Positions 55,801-64,000 of a DNA stretch of 64,000 nucleotides are shown one piece after another. The translations under genes were made by a program, and so were the position numbers. Every line of letters starts with the position of its first letter. The stretch's first letter is position 1. A model generated the notes under the pieces. It was not told the DNA's origin, made no database searches, and saw nothing but the letters and a program-made list of their open reading frames with translations. The stretch is taken from the NCBI RefSeq assembly GCF_000319385.1, contig NC_019566.1:1317266-1381265 (forward strand), in the 5' to 3' direction. The DNA comes from Candidatus Endolissoclinum faulkneri L2 (GTDB taxonomy: Bacteria; Pseudomonadota; Alphaproteobacteria; Thalassobaculales; Thalassobaculaceae).

Positions 55801-58800
55801 CATGAAGCACCGGAGGTAAGTTTACGTATTCTATCGCTTGGGCGTGGAGCTGGCTCTATTGCTGACGTTATCCGCGAAGAACTTAGCATATCTGACTCCG
55901 AGCACTATGTGCGTCGATTTGCTGGCGAGCGCCATGTACGAATCTGGGAAGCAAAGTCCATCGAAAAATCCGATACTTTACCGGATCGTCCAGTAGTTCT
56001 TATCACCGGCGCTAGTGGCGGAATTGGTTCGATAGTTGCATTGCATTTGGCTCGATCTCGTAATGCACGACTTGTGTTAGTCGGACGACAAGGAGTATCA
56101 AACCTAGCAAAGAAAATTAGTTCAGATGTTATTGATGTCGCTGCAGATATTTGCACAATACATGGGGCACGAACGGCAATCTCTGCTGCTCAGCAAAAGT
56201 TTGGTCGAATTGACGTAATTGTCCACGCAGCTGGCGTTACCGGAGATCAGCTTTTACGTAATCAAACTTCGGCTGCTATCTCAGCTATTATGCAGCCTAA
56301 GCTTGACGGGTTGAGATATTTATTGAGTGAATCAAATGCTGAACCGCTACGTACAGTAATCGGCTTTGGATCACTTGCAGCTCGCTTTGGTAAAGCTGGA
56401 CAGGGCGGCTATGCTGCAGCTAACGCAGCAATCGCTGCACTAGCTGAGCGTGATGGCTTACCTCTAAGAGTAATTGACTGGCCATTTTGGCAAACCGGTG
56501 GTATGGCTGGACGGGAGGAGAGCGATTATGATCTTCGTCGAACCACCGGTAGTCGATGGATATTGCAAGAAGAAGGATTGGCCTTGTTGGACAAGGTTAT
56601 GTCTGTGCCATACTCAAGACTTGCAATTGCAGCGGGTGATCGTGAATTAATCACTGCTGCATTTACCAATGCAACAGTGATTAATTCGATGCCCGTTAAA
56701 GCTGTTACATCAACTAATTCAGCCGAAGATGCACAAAAAGTGCTGAAAGCAGTGCTTGCTGAAGTCACTGGTATAGCAAATGAATTTCTTAATCCAGAGC
56801 GTACAATTGAAGATCTTGGCCTTGATTCCATGCACGTGATGACGCTTAATGAGAAATTAGAAAGCCAATTCTTGGGAGTACCACCAACCTTATTTTATGC
56901 TCACCGTACAATTGGTAAAGTAGCTGATTTTTTAGCTTCCTTACCAAGTACCGAGAACTCTAAAACATCACAAACATTGACTCAAAAATCGCTAGCTACG
57001 CAATTACCAAATAGCATTTTGTCTTTTAATCGCCAAAAAAATAAAGGACAAAAAACCTCTTCCGAACCAATTGCAATTGTTGGCATGGCTGGACGCTTCC
57101 CTGGCGCTTCTAACCTTGCTTCATTTTGGGAGCTACTACGTGACGGTAGAAACTTGGTAACAGAGATTCCTGAACATCGTTGGAACGTGTCTCGTTACCA
57201 TGATGATACGCCCGGTAAAATGGACCGTAGTTACAGCCGTTGGGGTGGTTTTATTGAAGACATTGATATGTTTGATCCTGTTCATTTCGGCATTGCTCCA
57301 GCTGATGCAATTCGTATGGATCCTCAAGAAAGGCTAGTACTTGAAGTAGCTGCAGAAGCCCTTGAAGATGCTGCTTTAACCAGAAGTAACCTAACAAACG
57401 ACACTGATAGACTTGGTTCAGTTCACATTGGTGTGATGTATGGCGATTATCAACTTCTCGCAGCTGATCAACATATCTTAGGTAACCCAATAGCAGCATC
57501 AGCGCCTTACTGGTCGATAGCTAATCGACTATCTTATTGGCTTGATCTACATGGTCCAAGCATGGCAGTTGATAGTGCCTGTTCATCATCGCTAACAGCT
57601 ATTCATTTAGCATGCCAATCGTTGTGGAGCGGCGAGGTTTTTGTAGCAATCGCTGGAGGGGTAAATTTAAGCATACATCCACTGAAATACATTGGTCTTA
57701 GCCAGGGTCGCTTTGCTTCTACTGATGGACTCTGCCGTAGTTTTGCAGAAGGCGGTGATGGTTATGTGCCTGGTGAGGGTGTTGGTATAGTTGTACTAAA
57801 GTTGTTATCCGAAGCATTAAATAATGGTGATCCTATTCATGCTGTAATCCGCGGTTCAGCCGTTACACATGGCGGACGCACTAATGGATATACAGTACCT
57901 AGTCCTGATGCACAAGCTAAAGCAATTACTACTGCATTGGAAAAAGCTAGAGTATCAGCGGATCAATTAGGGTTTTTGGAAGCACATGGAACAGGCACCG
58001 CCCTGGGAGATCCAATTGAGCTTGATGGAATTGCCCGAGCAACCGCTGCTCGCACAAAACCACTTCCTATTGGAACTGTAAAAGCATCTATTGGACATCT
58101 AGAAGCAGCTGCCGGCATCGCTGGTTTAGCTCGTTTGGTACTACAGTTTCACAACAACGCTATAGCTCCTACTATATTACATGCTTCTCCTAGCAAATCT
58201 CTAAAAGATGCATCAGCACGTATACGCTTAGTAACAGAAGTAGAACATTGGCCATCCGAACAGTTACCGAGGGTTGCAGGAATTAGTTCTTTTGGTGCAG
58301 GAGGAGCTAATGCACATTTAATTATAGAAGAAGCACCAATCGAAAAAACAAAGATACAATCATCTGCCTTCACTGAAGATTGCATCTTTGTTTTTTCTGG
58401 TCGTAATCGAGTACAATTAGAAACAGAGATTGATCATTTTTTAGCTATTCTCAATAAATTCCGAGAACCGGTCGATCTTGCTCGCACATTACAGCTTGGT
58501 CGGGAGTCGCTATTCTTCCGAATTGCGGTACTTGCCAAGAACGGAGAAGAATTATCAACGAAGCTCTCTGCTTGGCGCAAAGGTGATCCTGCAAAAGATG
58601 TGTTTTTTGGGAACGCTGATGGCGGTGGAAAATACATTACATCGGACTCATTAAAATTAAAAGAAATTGCCCAAGCATGGACAACAGGTGCATCAATTGA
58701 CTGGTCTAAGCTTCCGTTGTCAGGCAAACGCATAAGGATACCTCCTCGTCCGCTTTTACGTCAACGTTTCTGGCCAAATTTGTTGGAAGCTCCAGTTATA

Positions 58801-61800
58801 AAATCCATCCCCGTGTCAGATGCAGAATTGCATCTAACTGTCGAGAATCCGATTTTACGTGACCATAAGTTTCAACATTTGCCCTTATTACCCGCAGCGG
58901 CATCTCTTGCAGTTATGAGCAATTGTGCTGAATGCATATTGCAGGATATTGCCTTTTTACTGCCGGGATGGGCTAATGAGAACGGTTTACAACTCAAACG
59001 GCAGATTATGAATGGTAAGGTCAAAATCTTATCTCAAGGCCTTATAATAGCTTCAGGAGTACTTATCAGCACTGCTGAAACTATTCTTAACTCAATTTCA
59101 GCGCCAGTTGTAAATACATCTTACACGACTCAAAGCGAAAATATAATCTATGATCGCTTTAGGATGCTTGGAATTGATTACGGTGCTACTTTCCGACGTC
59201 TTACGGAGTTGCATAGTGATGGTAACACCACAGAAGCTCATCTAAAACCGTTAATAAATGCAGATGCTATGACTCGGCAAGTATCTGATATTGATGCTAC
59301 CTTTCAAGCGATCGGCCCGTTGCGGTGGGATGATATAGACAAACCTGGCGTCCCGGTTGCAATTAATTCTATGGCGTTATTTGGGCAATCTAATTCTGCT
59401 GTAACTGTTCGTGCTAAACGAATATCTGACAGTCTTTTTGATGCTGAAGCTTTAGATGCTAAAGGCAACACAGTGATCCAAATTAAAGGTCTACGTGTGG
59501 AGAAAATGCCCATCCCAGAACAAGAAGTCGATGATATTGCTCCTCGTTTACTGACTCCGGTTTGGCTACAGCGATCACTGATAGAGAATCATCGTCAGTC
59601 AGATCAGTTAGGTCGAGTAGTACTTATTCGAATGAATGATGAAACGCAATTTTTAAAACGGTTAGTTGATCGTGTAGCGCCTATCGCAAACTTAACCTTT
59701 GCCGAGACATTGCATGGTATACCTGATTGTGATTCTATGATCTTGGTGACTAATCTAGCTATTAGTTCTCATTCATGGTCAATAAAACAAGCGGTAGATG
59801 CTACCGCCATAATCGAGTCTGTTGGTAATTTGGCAAGAACAGTGGCGGCTTCGAATAAACCACCGAAACAAATATTGCTGGTAACAGCAGGAATATTTGA
59901 TATAGATGGAAAACAAACATTTAATCCAATTAACGCTGGGATTGTAGGACTTTTGCGTTCACTGGTAGCAGAATTACCTAGCACTGGGTTAGTTTTGCTT
60001 GATCTTGAAACTACATCAATAGATACTCCTCAGGCCATTGACCGACTATTGCAAGAACCTATCCAGCAGGGTGGAGTAAGAGTGGCTTGGAGAGGCGAGA
60101 ACAGATACATTGAAGCGTTATCAGACACCACTCTGTCTAATGACTGTTCCTCATCTGTTAATACTAAAATGCCGCTAGTATGCTTGATTACTGGTGGTAG
60201 TGGTGGTATTGGGTTAGCTTTAGCTCAGTACTTATTAGCAACTAAAAATGCTATTGTAGTGCTAAGTGGAAGGCGTGAACATCCTGCAATTACTTTACCC
60301 GAAGGAGTCAGATACCAAGTTGCTGACGTAACTGACTATGCGGCGTTAACAACGCTTTGTGATGACATAGTACGCATACATGGACGACTCGATATTGTTT
60401 TTCATCTACCTTTAGTGTTAAACGACAGTAAGTTAGCCTCAATGTCAGCGGTTGAGTTTTCTGCACCTCTTGGCCCCAAGGCTGTCGGCACTGCTAATGT
60501 ACTAGCAGTAGCGCAATTGGCAGGAGCCAAGCTAGCAGTAATTTTTTCTTCAGCTAATGTTTTTGCTGGTGTAGCGGGACAAGCTAATTACGTGGCTGCA
60601 TCCTGTATGCAAGATGCAATAGCTTTATCTTTTAATGGCAATATGCGAGTGCAAGTAATTAATTGGGGTCTTTGGGGTGAAATTGGAGCAGTAGCTGACC
60701 TTGCAACTCAAGCAAAGCTACGCCGAGGTGGAATTTATCCGATAGCTCCTAAAGATGCATTTCAGGTACTAGATAATATTTTAGAAAGTGGTGTTCAGCG
60801 TGTAGCTGTCGTTGCAGCCGAAAGTAAAGCTTTATCCCGCCTAGGATGGCGAGATAAAGCTGATTTGGGCACCGATCTTGGGAAAGATATTGTTGCATTT
60901 AGACGCTTGGAGGCGTATGGATATACGCGACTAGCAACTTCTCTGGTCAATAGTTTAAACTTACAAGCTGACCAACCGTTAACAGCAAATACTTTGGCCG
61001 GCAAGCTCCAAATAATTGAACGATTTAAGCCGCTTTTCTCTGCAATAGTGGAAATGCTATGCCGTGCAGGGTTAGCAAGCAAACATAAAGACCTTATTAG
61101 CCTACCTAGGCTTGGGTTAAACTTAGCTAAGCAAAAGCAAATAACTGAAGATGCAATATCCAACAACATGCCCGACTGGATTTCTGGACCAAGAATTATA
61201 CTAGATGCAGTGTTAGATGTTTATCCAGACCTTCTATCGGGATCTATTAATCCATTATCAATTTTGTTCCCTGGCGGCAAAAGCAATCTAATAGCAGCGG
61301 CATATCACGGCAATCCGATCTCCGATAATTTTAATGCAGCTACAGCTAGCGCTATGATATCCGCTTTGAGTCCAGGTGCTGCAATTATAGAAATTGGTGC
61401 TGGTACCGGAGGTGGGACTGCTGCAGCGATCGCAGCATTGGACAATTACAACCCCGCTAAAAGCTATCTTTTTACCGACATATCTAAGCAATTTCTAGAC
61501 GCAGCATCTAAAAATTTTAATTCTTTAAGACGCCCTTGGTTTAAAACAGCACTATATGATATCGAGCAAACGGTTGAAGCTAACAGTCAAATTCCAGGCA
61601 GCGCTGATATAGTACTAGCAACAAACGTACTGCATGCGGTTGCTGACTTGCCTAAAGTACTACGTGAATTAGGTAGACTACTAAAACCGAACGGTACCTT
61701 GATTGTTAATGAATTGATCGAAGTGCAAGATTTTGCAACTATGGTTTTTGGGCTAACTGACGGTTGGTGGCGCGGTTTTGGAAGTGCAGAACGCTTACCT

Positions 61801-64000
61801 TATAGCCCTATTATTGATTCTAATGGATGGCATACTCTGCTGGAAACAGAGGGTTATCGAAATATCCGTTTAAATGACCTATCAGCAAGAGGAGGGCGAG
61901 GGCAAGCTGTCATAATTGCTAATGCTCCTTCTGGCGTTAGATTAGTAGCGGGAAAAGAGGTAGTAAATAAAATAAATCAGTTTGAACCACAAGGAGATCA
62001 AACTGATCCTATAAAAGATGGTTTACTACAAGCGCTAATTGATGATTTGCGTAGCATCATCGCCAATCAACTTGCTATAGATCCAGCTGAGTTGCGTGCT
62101 AATCAAAGTCTAGGTGAATATGGCTTAGAATCTCTTTCATCTATGGCAGTGCGCGACGTTTTAGATGCAAAGTTTGGCGGAGTATCTCAGACACTAATGT
62201 TTGAACACGATACCCTTACGGGTCTTGCAAATCATCTTATTTCTGTTCGTCCTACAGAAGTTCGTGCAGTTTTGCAAAATACGAAAAACATAAACTCCAT
62301 TGATAAAAACAAAATAAAACAAAGTAACTCGAAGCAAATAATGCCTGTTAATACACCTATAGCAGTTATTGGTATAGCTGGACGTTTCCCGGGAGCAGAT
62401 ACACCAAATGCACTTTGGCAATTAGTGGAAAATGGTTTATCTGCGCTTGGACCTGTTCCAGAAGGACGATGGAAGTCTAATAATTGGTACGATCCTAGCG
62501 GCGGAGAAGGCCTATCGTATACCAAAATTGGCGGTTTCCTGCCCGATATTGACTGTTTTGACCCATTATATTTTGGTATTTCTCCAATAGATGCAGAAAA
62601 CTTGGATCCACAAGAACGCTTGTTTTTACAAACAGCTTGGCATGCGCTGGAAAATGCAGGCTCTACACCAGCACGGTTGCAACGGAGAGCCGGGCCAGTA
62701 GGTGTCTTTGTAGGCGTAATGAATGCTGGTTACCAATGGCTGTCAGCTCAAAATAATAAAGCGCCAGCAACTTCTTCTTATTGGTCCATTGCAAATCGCT
62801 TATCTTATGTTGCTGATTGGACTGGGCCAAGCTTAGCAGTAGATACTGCTTGTTCATCCTCATTAACTGCACTTCATCTAGCGGTAAATGCATTAAGAGA
62901 CGGTCAATGTGGAGCAGCAGTGGTTGGTGGAGTCAACTTAATTGTCCATCCCAGACAGCTTGCTAATTTATCAGAAGCTCGCATGTTGTCTCCTAGCGGC
63001 GAATGCCGGTCGTTTGGGGAAGGGGCTGATGGATTTGTTGATGGAGAAGGTATTGTTGCTCTTGTAATAAAGCCTTTAAATACTGCTCTGCGTGATAACG
63101 ATCGTATAGAAGCGATAATACGCGGTACGGCAATAAATGCTGGTGGAAGAACCTCTAGTTTTTCAGTCCCAAGCCCGGTTGCCCAGAGCAAAGTAGCTAC
63201 TGATGCATTAGCTAATGCAGGAGTAGATCCCATTACTATTCAAGTAGTAGAAACTCATGGTACAGGTACTAGTATAGGAGATCCGATTGAGGCTAGTGGT
63301 CTTTCCATAGCTTATAAAGGAGAAGGTAGGCGAGTAAATCCGCTGATAATCGGAGCCCTAAAAGCTAATATTGGCCATTTGGAATCTGCTGCTGGAATAG
63401 CAGGAATAGTGAAAGCTATTTTTCAACTTCGTTATCAAAAAATTGCCCCCCTACGGGATGCTATGACACTTAATCCAAGAATAGATCTTGAGGCATTGGC
63501 ATTATATGCGCCGCCCCAAGCAATAGAATGGCCAGCTCCTGAAAACTGCCCACGTCGAATTGCTGTTAGTTCATTTGGCGCTGGCGGAGCAAATGCTCAT
63601 GTAGTGCTGGAGGAAGCTCCTCCTATGATAAACGTGGAAGCATCTAATCTGAATAGCGAATTATTTGTATTATCAACAGTGGATGCCGATAGGCAAAAGC
63701 ATTTATCTAGTGTATTGCATGATTTTATTTCCGAACAAGGATATAGACAAAACGATATCACTCGCATTTGTCACACTTTGCGAGTTGGTCGCCGAGCGCT
63801 GAGTTATCGGTTTGCTATGCCTATACGTAACATTAACGATCTGCTAAATGCTCTTAATAAATTAGCTATTGGTCAAATGCCCAAAGGTGGAATAAATGGT
63901 AATGGTTCGGGTGAAACTATACGTATATTAGAAGAAAGTTCCTCTGGACAAGCGCTTCTAAGGGAAAAGCTCGCAGCTAGAGATATTGATGCTCTAGCTA
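51463..64000 (+). CDS. Giant trans-AT polyketide synthase, partial (runs off window)
   Basis: One uninterrupted frame of 4179 codons, open at the window end. It is a multimodular type I polyketide synthase without acyltransferase domains, so malonyl units must be loaded by a separate AT. Domain order by residue: MT (about 90-335), ACP (Ser398), KS (Cys637, His773, His810), DH (His1078, Asp1235), KR (Ser1637, Tyr1650), ACP (Ser1789). The next module is KS (Cys2040, His2175, His2212), DH (His2468, Asp2611), KR (Ser3030, Tyr3043), MT (SAM loop from Glu3310), ACP (Ser3557). A further KS (Cys3797, His3932, His3972) follows, then the start of a linker. No ER and no GHSxG acyltransferase motif. The start is fixed by a stop at 51406, the first in-frame ATG at 51463 and a GGAAGG site. 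I infer patellazole biosynthesis. Confidence 0.95.
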   Translation, partial: MTSYVDPFTILDRLAKALLFRSATQLGWQPGSVTKFARLENQRKLAEAIDASLILALNNGDPALIAAAILDEQPYLSPHIRLIHHCADALPNVLSGQITGKEVMFPNGSMDLLANIYAGNTWADRFNRRVAEAVARAAVALAAERQGNLRIVEIGAGTGGTTNSILPALDKACRENKLDLDYAYTDISTEFIEYGRNRFASVYPFLRFAKMDIEQSPNAQGFDVNTIDIVVAANVLHATAQINSTLSHIRDMLTYGGVLIVNEITRSSLFATMTFGLLDNWWKFKDSGIRQPHSPLLDIASWCQSFQLAGLEWPLAIGWEGTVVSDDCQALLIADRIKNDTKVPVQLPNKNDQTRINLSNSNDNLVRETITQIVANALGLSIQEIEINRPFAELGVDSIVAGQLATTLTERLGVAIQASVLFDHATIAALAQYAVSLGTRQESLINNSKPMVTSVTEPMVTSVTEPMVTSVTEKKYPDIAIVGMACRFPKSADLEEFWCNLINGVDCVTEIPDDRFDHMTFSDNEGKKFSHWGGFLDDHDCFDAEAFRLNPNDATAMSPQQRVFLECAWHALEHAGYGQQELAGRAVGVYVGVAPDGYGQGRSDTRSSLGESNAILSSRLSYLLDLKGPCLPVDTACSSSLVAIHLAAQTIANGEADMMLAGGVSVFMTSTRLHEFLADSGMSSNSGRCRTFDSEADGFIPGEGVGVVVLKRLDRALAEGDCIVATLKGSGINHDGRTSGITAPSGPAQTELIRAVMARAEVSPADIGYVEAHGTGTKLGDPIEVNALTRAYGAAEEPCWIGSVKTNIGHTLTTAGVAGFIKAALAVQRGMIPPSLHYRSDNSELNLTTGRFKVPLKTVNWNSIEGKPRRAAVSSFGFSGTNSHAVVEQAPFRLLPKEASGPRPVFFSARTDSALKEMLEHIAKVLEYAPAPFPALAFTLTAGRSHFEHRAGLIASTLDDLQNGIAKLREMDPGEIYNNIGRAIVLGAVKASVSTDPVVAFLSGEEVDLVSLFPAEERLRVPLPGYPFQRTRLTLPKKQVIIENRSALHPLIVSNISDTTALRWKLAESSSWPPLRDHRRNGKPIIAAAVILEIMQAVAKFAFSDYIVNVASITFHTPLSFEKLGKATANLLDDGENWQILIVEESTDTIYAKAFLIEPDNYTPDIIDLSDNNNLLGDSRILNGEAVYAALADVGFDYGQAFRTVERVQVYDNCVIADLKYKAKKEFAWQPTLIDGAIQSAVGLALGRFTQKQTTIIPIEIGKAVLFSDLKNARHAIVTEQAQTASDRLVLNIAITDPAGKVLAQLNKIVALVANAPLRPKEDAIISFVPRWCPASKALIEPFSKKLLQIINPGQNTLSILGGDVMETVNDWKLAFQSIDSLPTHVLDLRGLVAINSTPTGQVVDLIAGWLQARPGIPLHILRVHSENGGIDPDEAGLEGIAVTLPHEAPEVSLRILSLGRGAGSIADVIREELSISDSEHYVRRFAGERHVRIWEAKSIEKSDTLPDRPVVLITGASGGIGSIVALHLARSRNARLVLVGRQGVSNLAKKISSDVIDVAADICTIHGARTAISAAQQKFGRIDVIVHAAGVTGDQLLRNQTSAAISAIMQPKLDGLRYLLSESNAEPLRTVIGFGSLAARFGKAGQGGYAAANAAIAALAERDGLPLRVIDWPFWQTGGMAGREESDYDLRRTTGSRWILQEEGLALLDKVMSVPYSRLAIAAGDRELITAAFTNATVINSMPVKAVTSTNSAEDAQKVLKAVLAEVTGIANEFLNPERTIEDLGLDSMHVMTLNEKLESQFLGVPPTLFYAHRTIGKVADFLASLPSTENSKTSQTLTQKSLATQLPNSILSFNRQKNKGQKTSSEPIAIVGMAGRFPGASNLASFWELLRDGRNLVTEIPEHRWNVSRYHDDTPGKMDRSYSRWGGFIEDIDMFDPVHFGIAPADAIRMDPQERLVLEVAAEALEDAALTRSNLTNDTDRLGSVHIGVMYGDYQLLAADQHILGNPIAASAPYWSIANRLSYWLDLHGPSMAVDSACSSSLTAIHLACQSLWSGEVFVAIAGGVNLSIHPLKYIGLSQGRFASTDGLCRSFAEGGDGYVPGEGVGIVVLKLLSEALNNGDPIHAVIRGSAVTHGGRTNGYTVPSPDAQAKAITTALEKARVSADQLGFLEAHGTGTALGDPIELDGIARATAARTKPLPIGTVKASIGHLEAAAGIAGLARLVLQFHNNAIAPTILHASPSKSLKDASARIRLVTEVEHWPSEQLPRVAGISSFGAGGANAHLIIEEAPIEKTKIQSSAFTEDCIFVFSGRNRVQLETEIDHFLAILNKFREPVDLARTLQLGRESLFFRIAVLAKNGEELSTKLSAWRKGDPAKDVFFGNADGGGKYITSDSLKLKEIAQAWTTGASIDWSKLPLSGKRIRIPPRPLLRQRFWPNLLEAPVIKSIPVSDAELHLTVENPILRDHKFQHLPLLPAAASLAVMSNCAECILQDIAFLLPGWANENGLQLKRQIMNGKVKILSQGLIIASGVLISTAETILNSISAPVVNTSYTTQSENIIYDRFRMLGIDYGATFRRLTELHSDGNTTEAHLKPLINADAMTRQVSDIDATFQAIGPLRWDDIDKPGVPVAINSMALFGQSNSAVTVRAKRISDSLFDAEALDAKGNTVIQIKGLRVEKMPIPEQEVDDIAPRLLTPVWLQRSLIENHRQSDQLGRVVLIRMNDETQFLKRLVDRVAPIANLTFAETLHGIPDCDSMILVTNLAISSHSWSIKQAVDATAIIESVGNLARTVAASNKPPKQILLVTAGIFDIDGKQTFNPINAGIVGLLRSLVAELPSTGLVLLDLETTSIDTPQAIDRLLQEPIQQGGVRVAWRGENRYIEALSDTTLSNDCSSSVNTKMPLVCLITGGSGGIGLALAQYLLATKNAIVVLSGRREHPAITLPEGVRYQVADVTDYAALTTLCDDIVRIHGRLDIVFHLPLVLNDSKLASMSAVEFSAPLGPKAVGTANVLAVAQLAGAKLAVIFSSANVFAGVAGQANYVAASCMQDAIALSFNGNMRVQVINWGLWGEIGAVADLATQAKLRRGGIYPIAPKDAFQVLDNILESGVQRVAVVAAESKALSRLGWRDKADLGTDLGKDIVAFRRLEAYGYTRLATSLVNSLNLQADQPLTANTLAGKLQIIERFKPLFSAIVEMLCRAGLASKHKDLISLPRLGLNLAKQKQITEDAISNNMPDWISGPRIILDAVLDVYPDLLSGSINPLSILFPGGKSNLIAAAYHGNPISDNFNAATASAMISALSPGAAIIEIGAGTGGGTAAAIAALDNYNPAKSYLFTDISKQFLDAASKNFNSLRRPWFKTALYDIEQTVEANSQIPGSADIVLATNVLHAVADLPKVLRELGRLLKPNGTLIVNELIEVQDFATMVFGLTDGWWRGFGSAERLPYSPIIDSNGWHTLLETEGYRNIRLNDLSARGGRGQAVIIANAPSGVRLVAGKEVVNKINQFEPQGDQTDPIKDGLLQALIDDLRSIIANQLAIDPAELRANQSLGEYGLESLSSMAVRDVLDAKFGGVSQTLMFEHDTLTGLANHLISVRPTEVRAVLQNTKNINSIDKNKIKQSNSKQIMPVNTPIAVIGIAGRFPGADTPNALWQLVENGLSALGPVPEGRWKSNNWYDPSGGEGLSYTKIGGFLPDIDCFDPLYFGISPIDAENLDPQERLFLQTAWHALENAGSTPARLQRRAGPVGVFVGVMNAGYQWLSAQNNKAPATSSYWSIANRLSYVADWTGPSLAVDTACSSSLTALHLAVNALRDGQCGAAVVGGVNLIVHPRQLANLSEARMLSPSGECRSFGEGADGFVDGEGIVALVIKPLNTALRDNDRIEAIIRGTAINAGGRTSSFSVPSPVAQSKVATDALANAGVDPITIQVVETHGTGTSIGDPIEASGLSIAYKGEGRRVNPLIIGALKANIGHLESAAGIAGIVKAIFQLRYQKIAPLRDAMTLNPRIDLEALALYAPPQAIEWPAPENCPRRIAVSSFGAGGANAHVVLEEAPPMINVEASNLNSELFVLSTVDADRQKHLSSVLHDFISEQGYRQNDITRICHTLRVGRRALSYRFAMPIRNINDLLNALNKLAIGQMPKGGINGNGSGETIRILEESSSGQALLREKLAARDIDALA
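52810..52881 (+). repeat. Three 24-bp tandem repeats in the ACP-KS linker
   Basis: Three in-frame copies (52810-52833, 52834-52857, 52858-52881) encoding PMVTSVTE three times; only the last base of the third copy differs. They lie between the first ACP and first KS, so they lengthen a flexible linker without breaking the frame. Confidence 0.95.
52882..56958 (+). other. PKS module KS-DH-KR-ACP
   Basis: KS (about 52891-54140) has DTACSSSL, HGTGT and NIGH, so it should be active. A region ending in VPLPGYPFQRTR (to about 54570) is the AT-docking/post-AT linker typical of trans-AT synthases. DH (about 54601-55400): motif H-x3-G is kept (His1078, Gly1082), but the usual proline is Ala1087; the DGAIQ motif gives Asp1235. 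KR (structural half from about 55441, catalytic half from 55981): TGASGGIG with Lys1613, Ser1637, Tyr1650 and Asn1654, and an Asp at the end of the LDD position, suggesting B-type stereochemistry. ACP Ser1789 in GLDSM. Confidence 0.88.
57061..62295 (+). other. PKS module KS-DH-KR-MT-ACP
   Basis: KS (about 57064-58335) has DSACSSSL, HGTGT and SIGH. A linker ends at about 58770 in a diverged post-AT motif. DH (about 58830-59510): the first motif reads H-x3-H-x4-P, with His2472 in place of the conserved glycine; Asp2611 in DATFQ is present. KR (about 59540-60830): TGGSGGIG, Lys3006, Ser3030 and Tyr3043 are present, but the Asn of the YxxxN motif is Ser3047. C-methyltransferase (about 61200-61920) has EIGAGTGG. 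ACP reads GLES instead of GLDS, with Ser3557 kept. Expected product: an alpha-methylated, reduced unit, dehydrated only if the DH works. Confidence 0.85.
62341..64000 (+). other. PKS third ketosynthase and start of next module (cut)
   Basis: KS (about 62356-63620) has DTACSSSL (Cys3797), HGTGT (His3932) and NIGH (His3972). After it begins a KS-flanking linker (ELFVLSTVDADRQ and on) that is cut by the window end, so the rest of this module is unknown. Confidence 0.88.

Overview
The window looks like a chromosomal piece of a genome-reduced, AT-rich alphaproteobacterial symbiont. Alphaproteobacterial gene groups are recognisable (lepB-rnc-era / parC; gap / fba-thiE; pyrB-pyrC-plsY / topA; mdh-sucC-sucD-sucA-sucB-lpd; tatD-metG; priA / fsa). 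They are separated by unusually long AT-rich stretches without genes, and several expected partners are absent from their usual slots (recO, pgk, dprA). I saw no transposase, integrase, phage gene, CRISPR array, rRNA or tRNA. Low coding density, an eroded gene order and a giant trans-AT polyketide synthase together match what I remember of 'Candidatus Endolissoclinum faulkneri', the tunicate symbiont credited with making patellazoles. That assignment is inference from memory and was not checked against a database.

Layout. 1-2.0 kb: no recognisable gene. 2.0-7.1 kb (+): signal peptidase I, RNase III, Era, then ParC. 7.7-14.0 kb (-): MntP-type exporter, ThiE, class I aldolase, GAPDH, thioredoxin reductase. 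14.7-23.2 kb (+): a ubiquinone-type FAD hydroxylase, PyrB, a dihydroorotase-like PyrC lacking the HxH metal motif, PlsY, topoisomerase I. 23.8-33.3 kb (+): malate dehydrogenase, succinyl-CoA synthetase and the full 2-oxoglutarate dehydrogenase complex (E1, E2, E3). 33.3-42.8 kb: mostly gene desert, holding only rpmG (TTG start) and a stand-alone SagB-type flavin dehydrogenase. 42.8-50.4 kb: SerA (+), TatD-MetG (-), PriA (-), transaldolase/FSA-family enzyme (+). 51.5-64.0 kb (+): one uninterrupted reading frame of at least 4179 codons, running off the window end, encoding a trans-AT PKS.

The PKS reads MT-ACP | KS-DH-KR-ACP | KS-DH-KR-MT-ACP | KS..., with no acyltransferase or enoylreductase domain. 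It starts in the middle of a module (MT-ACP with no KS), so the preceding half-module must be encoded elsewhere unless this is a loading unit. The SagB-like protein about 12 kb upstream belongs to the family that oxidises thiazolines to thiazoles. Because patellazoles carry a thiazole, it is a plausible dispersed tailoring enzyme of the same pathway. The noncoding stretches also contain several long perfect inverted repeats (13-23 bp arms) and short tandem duplications, which I report individually.
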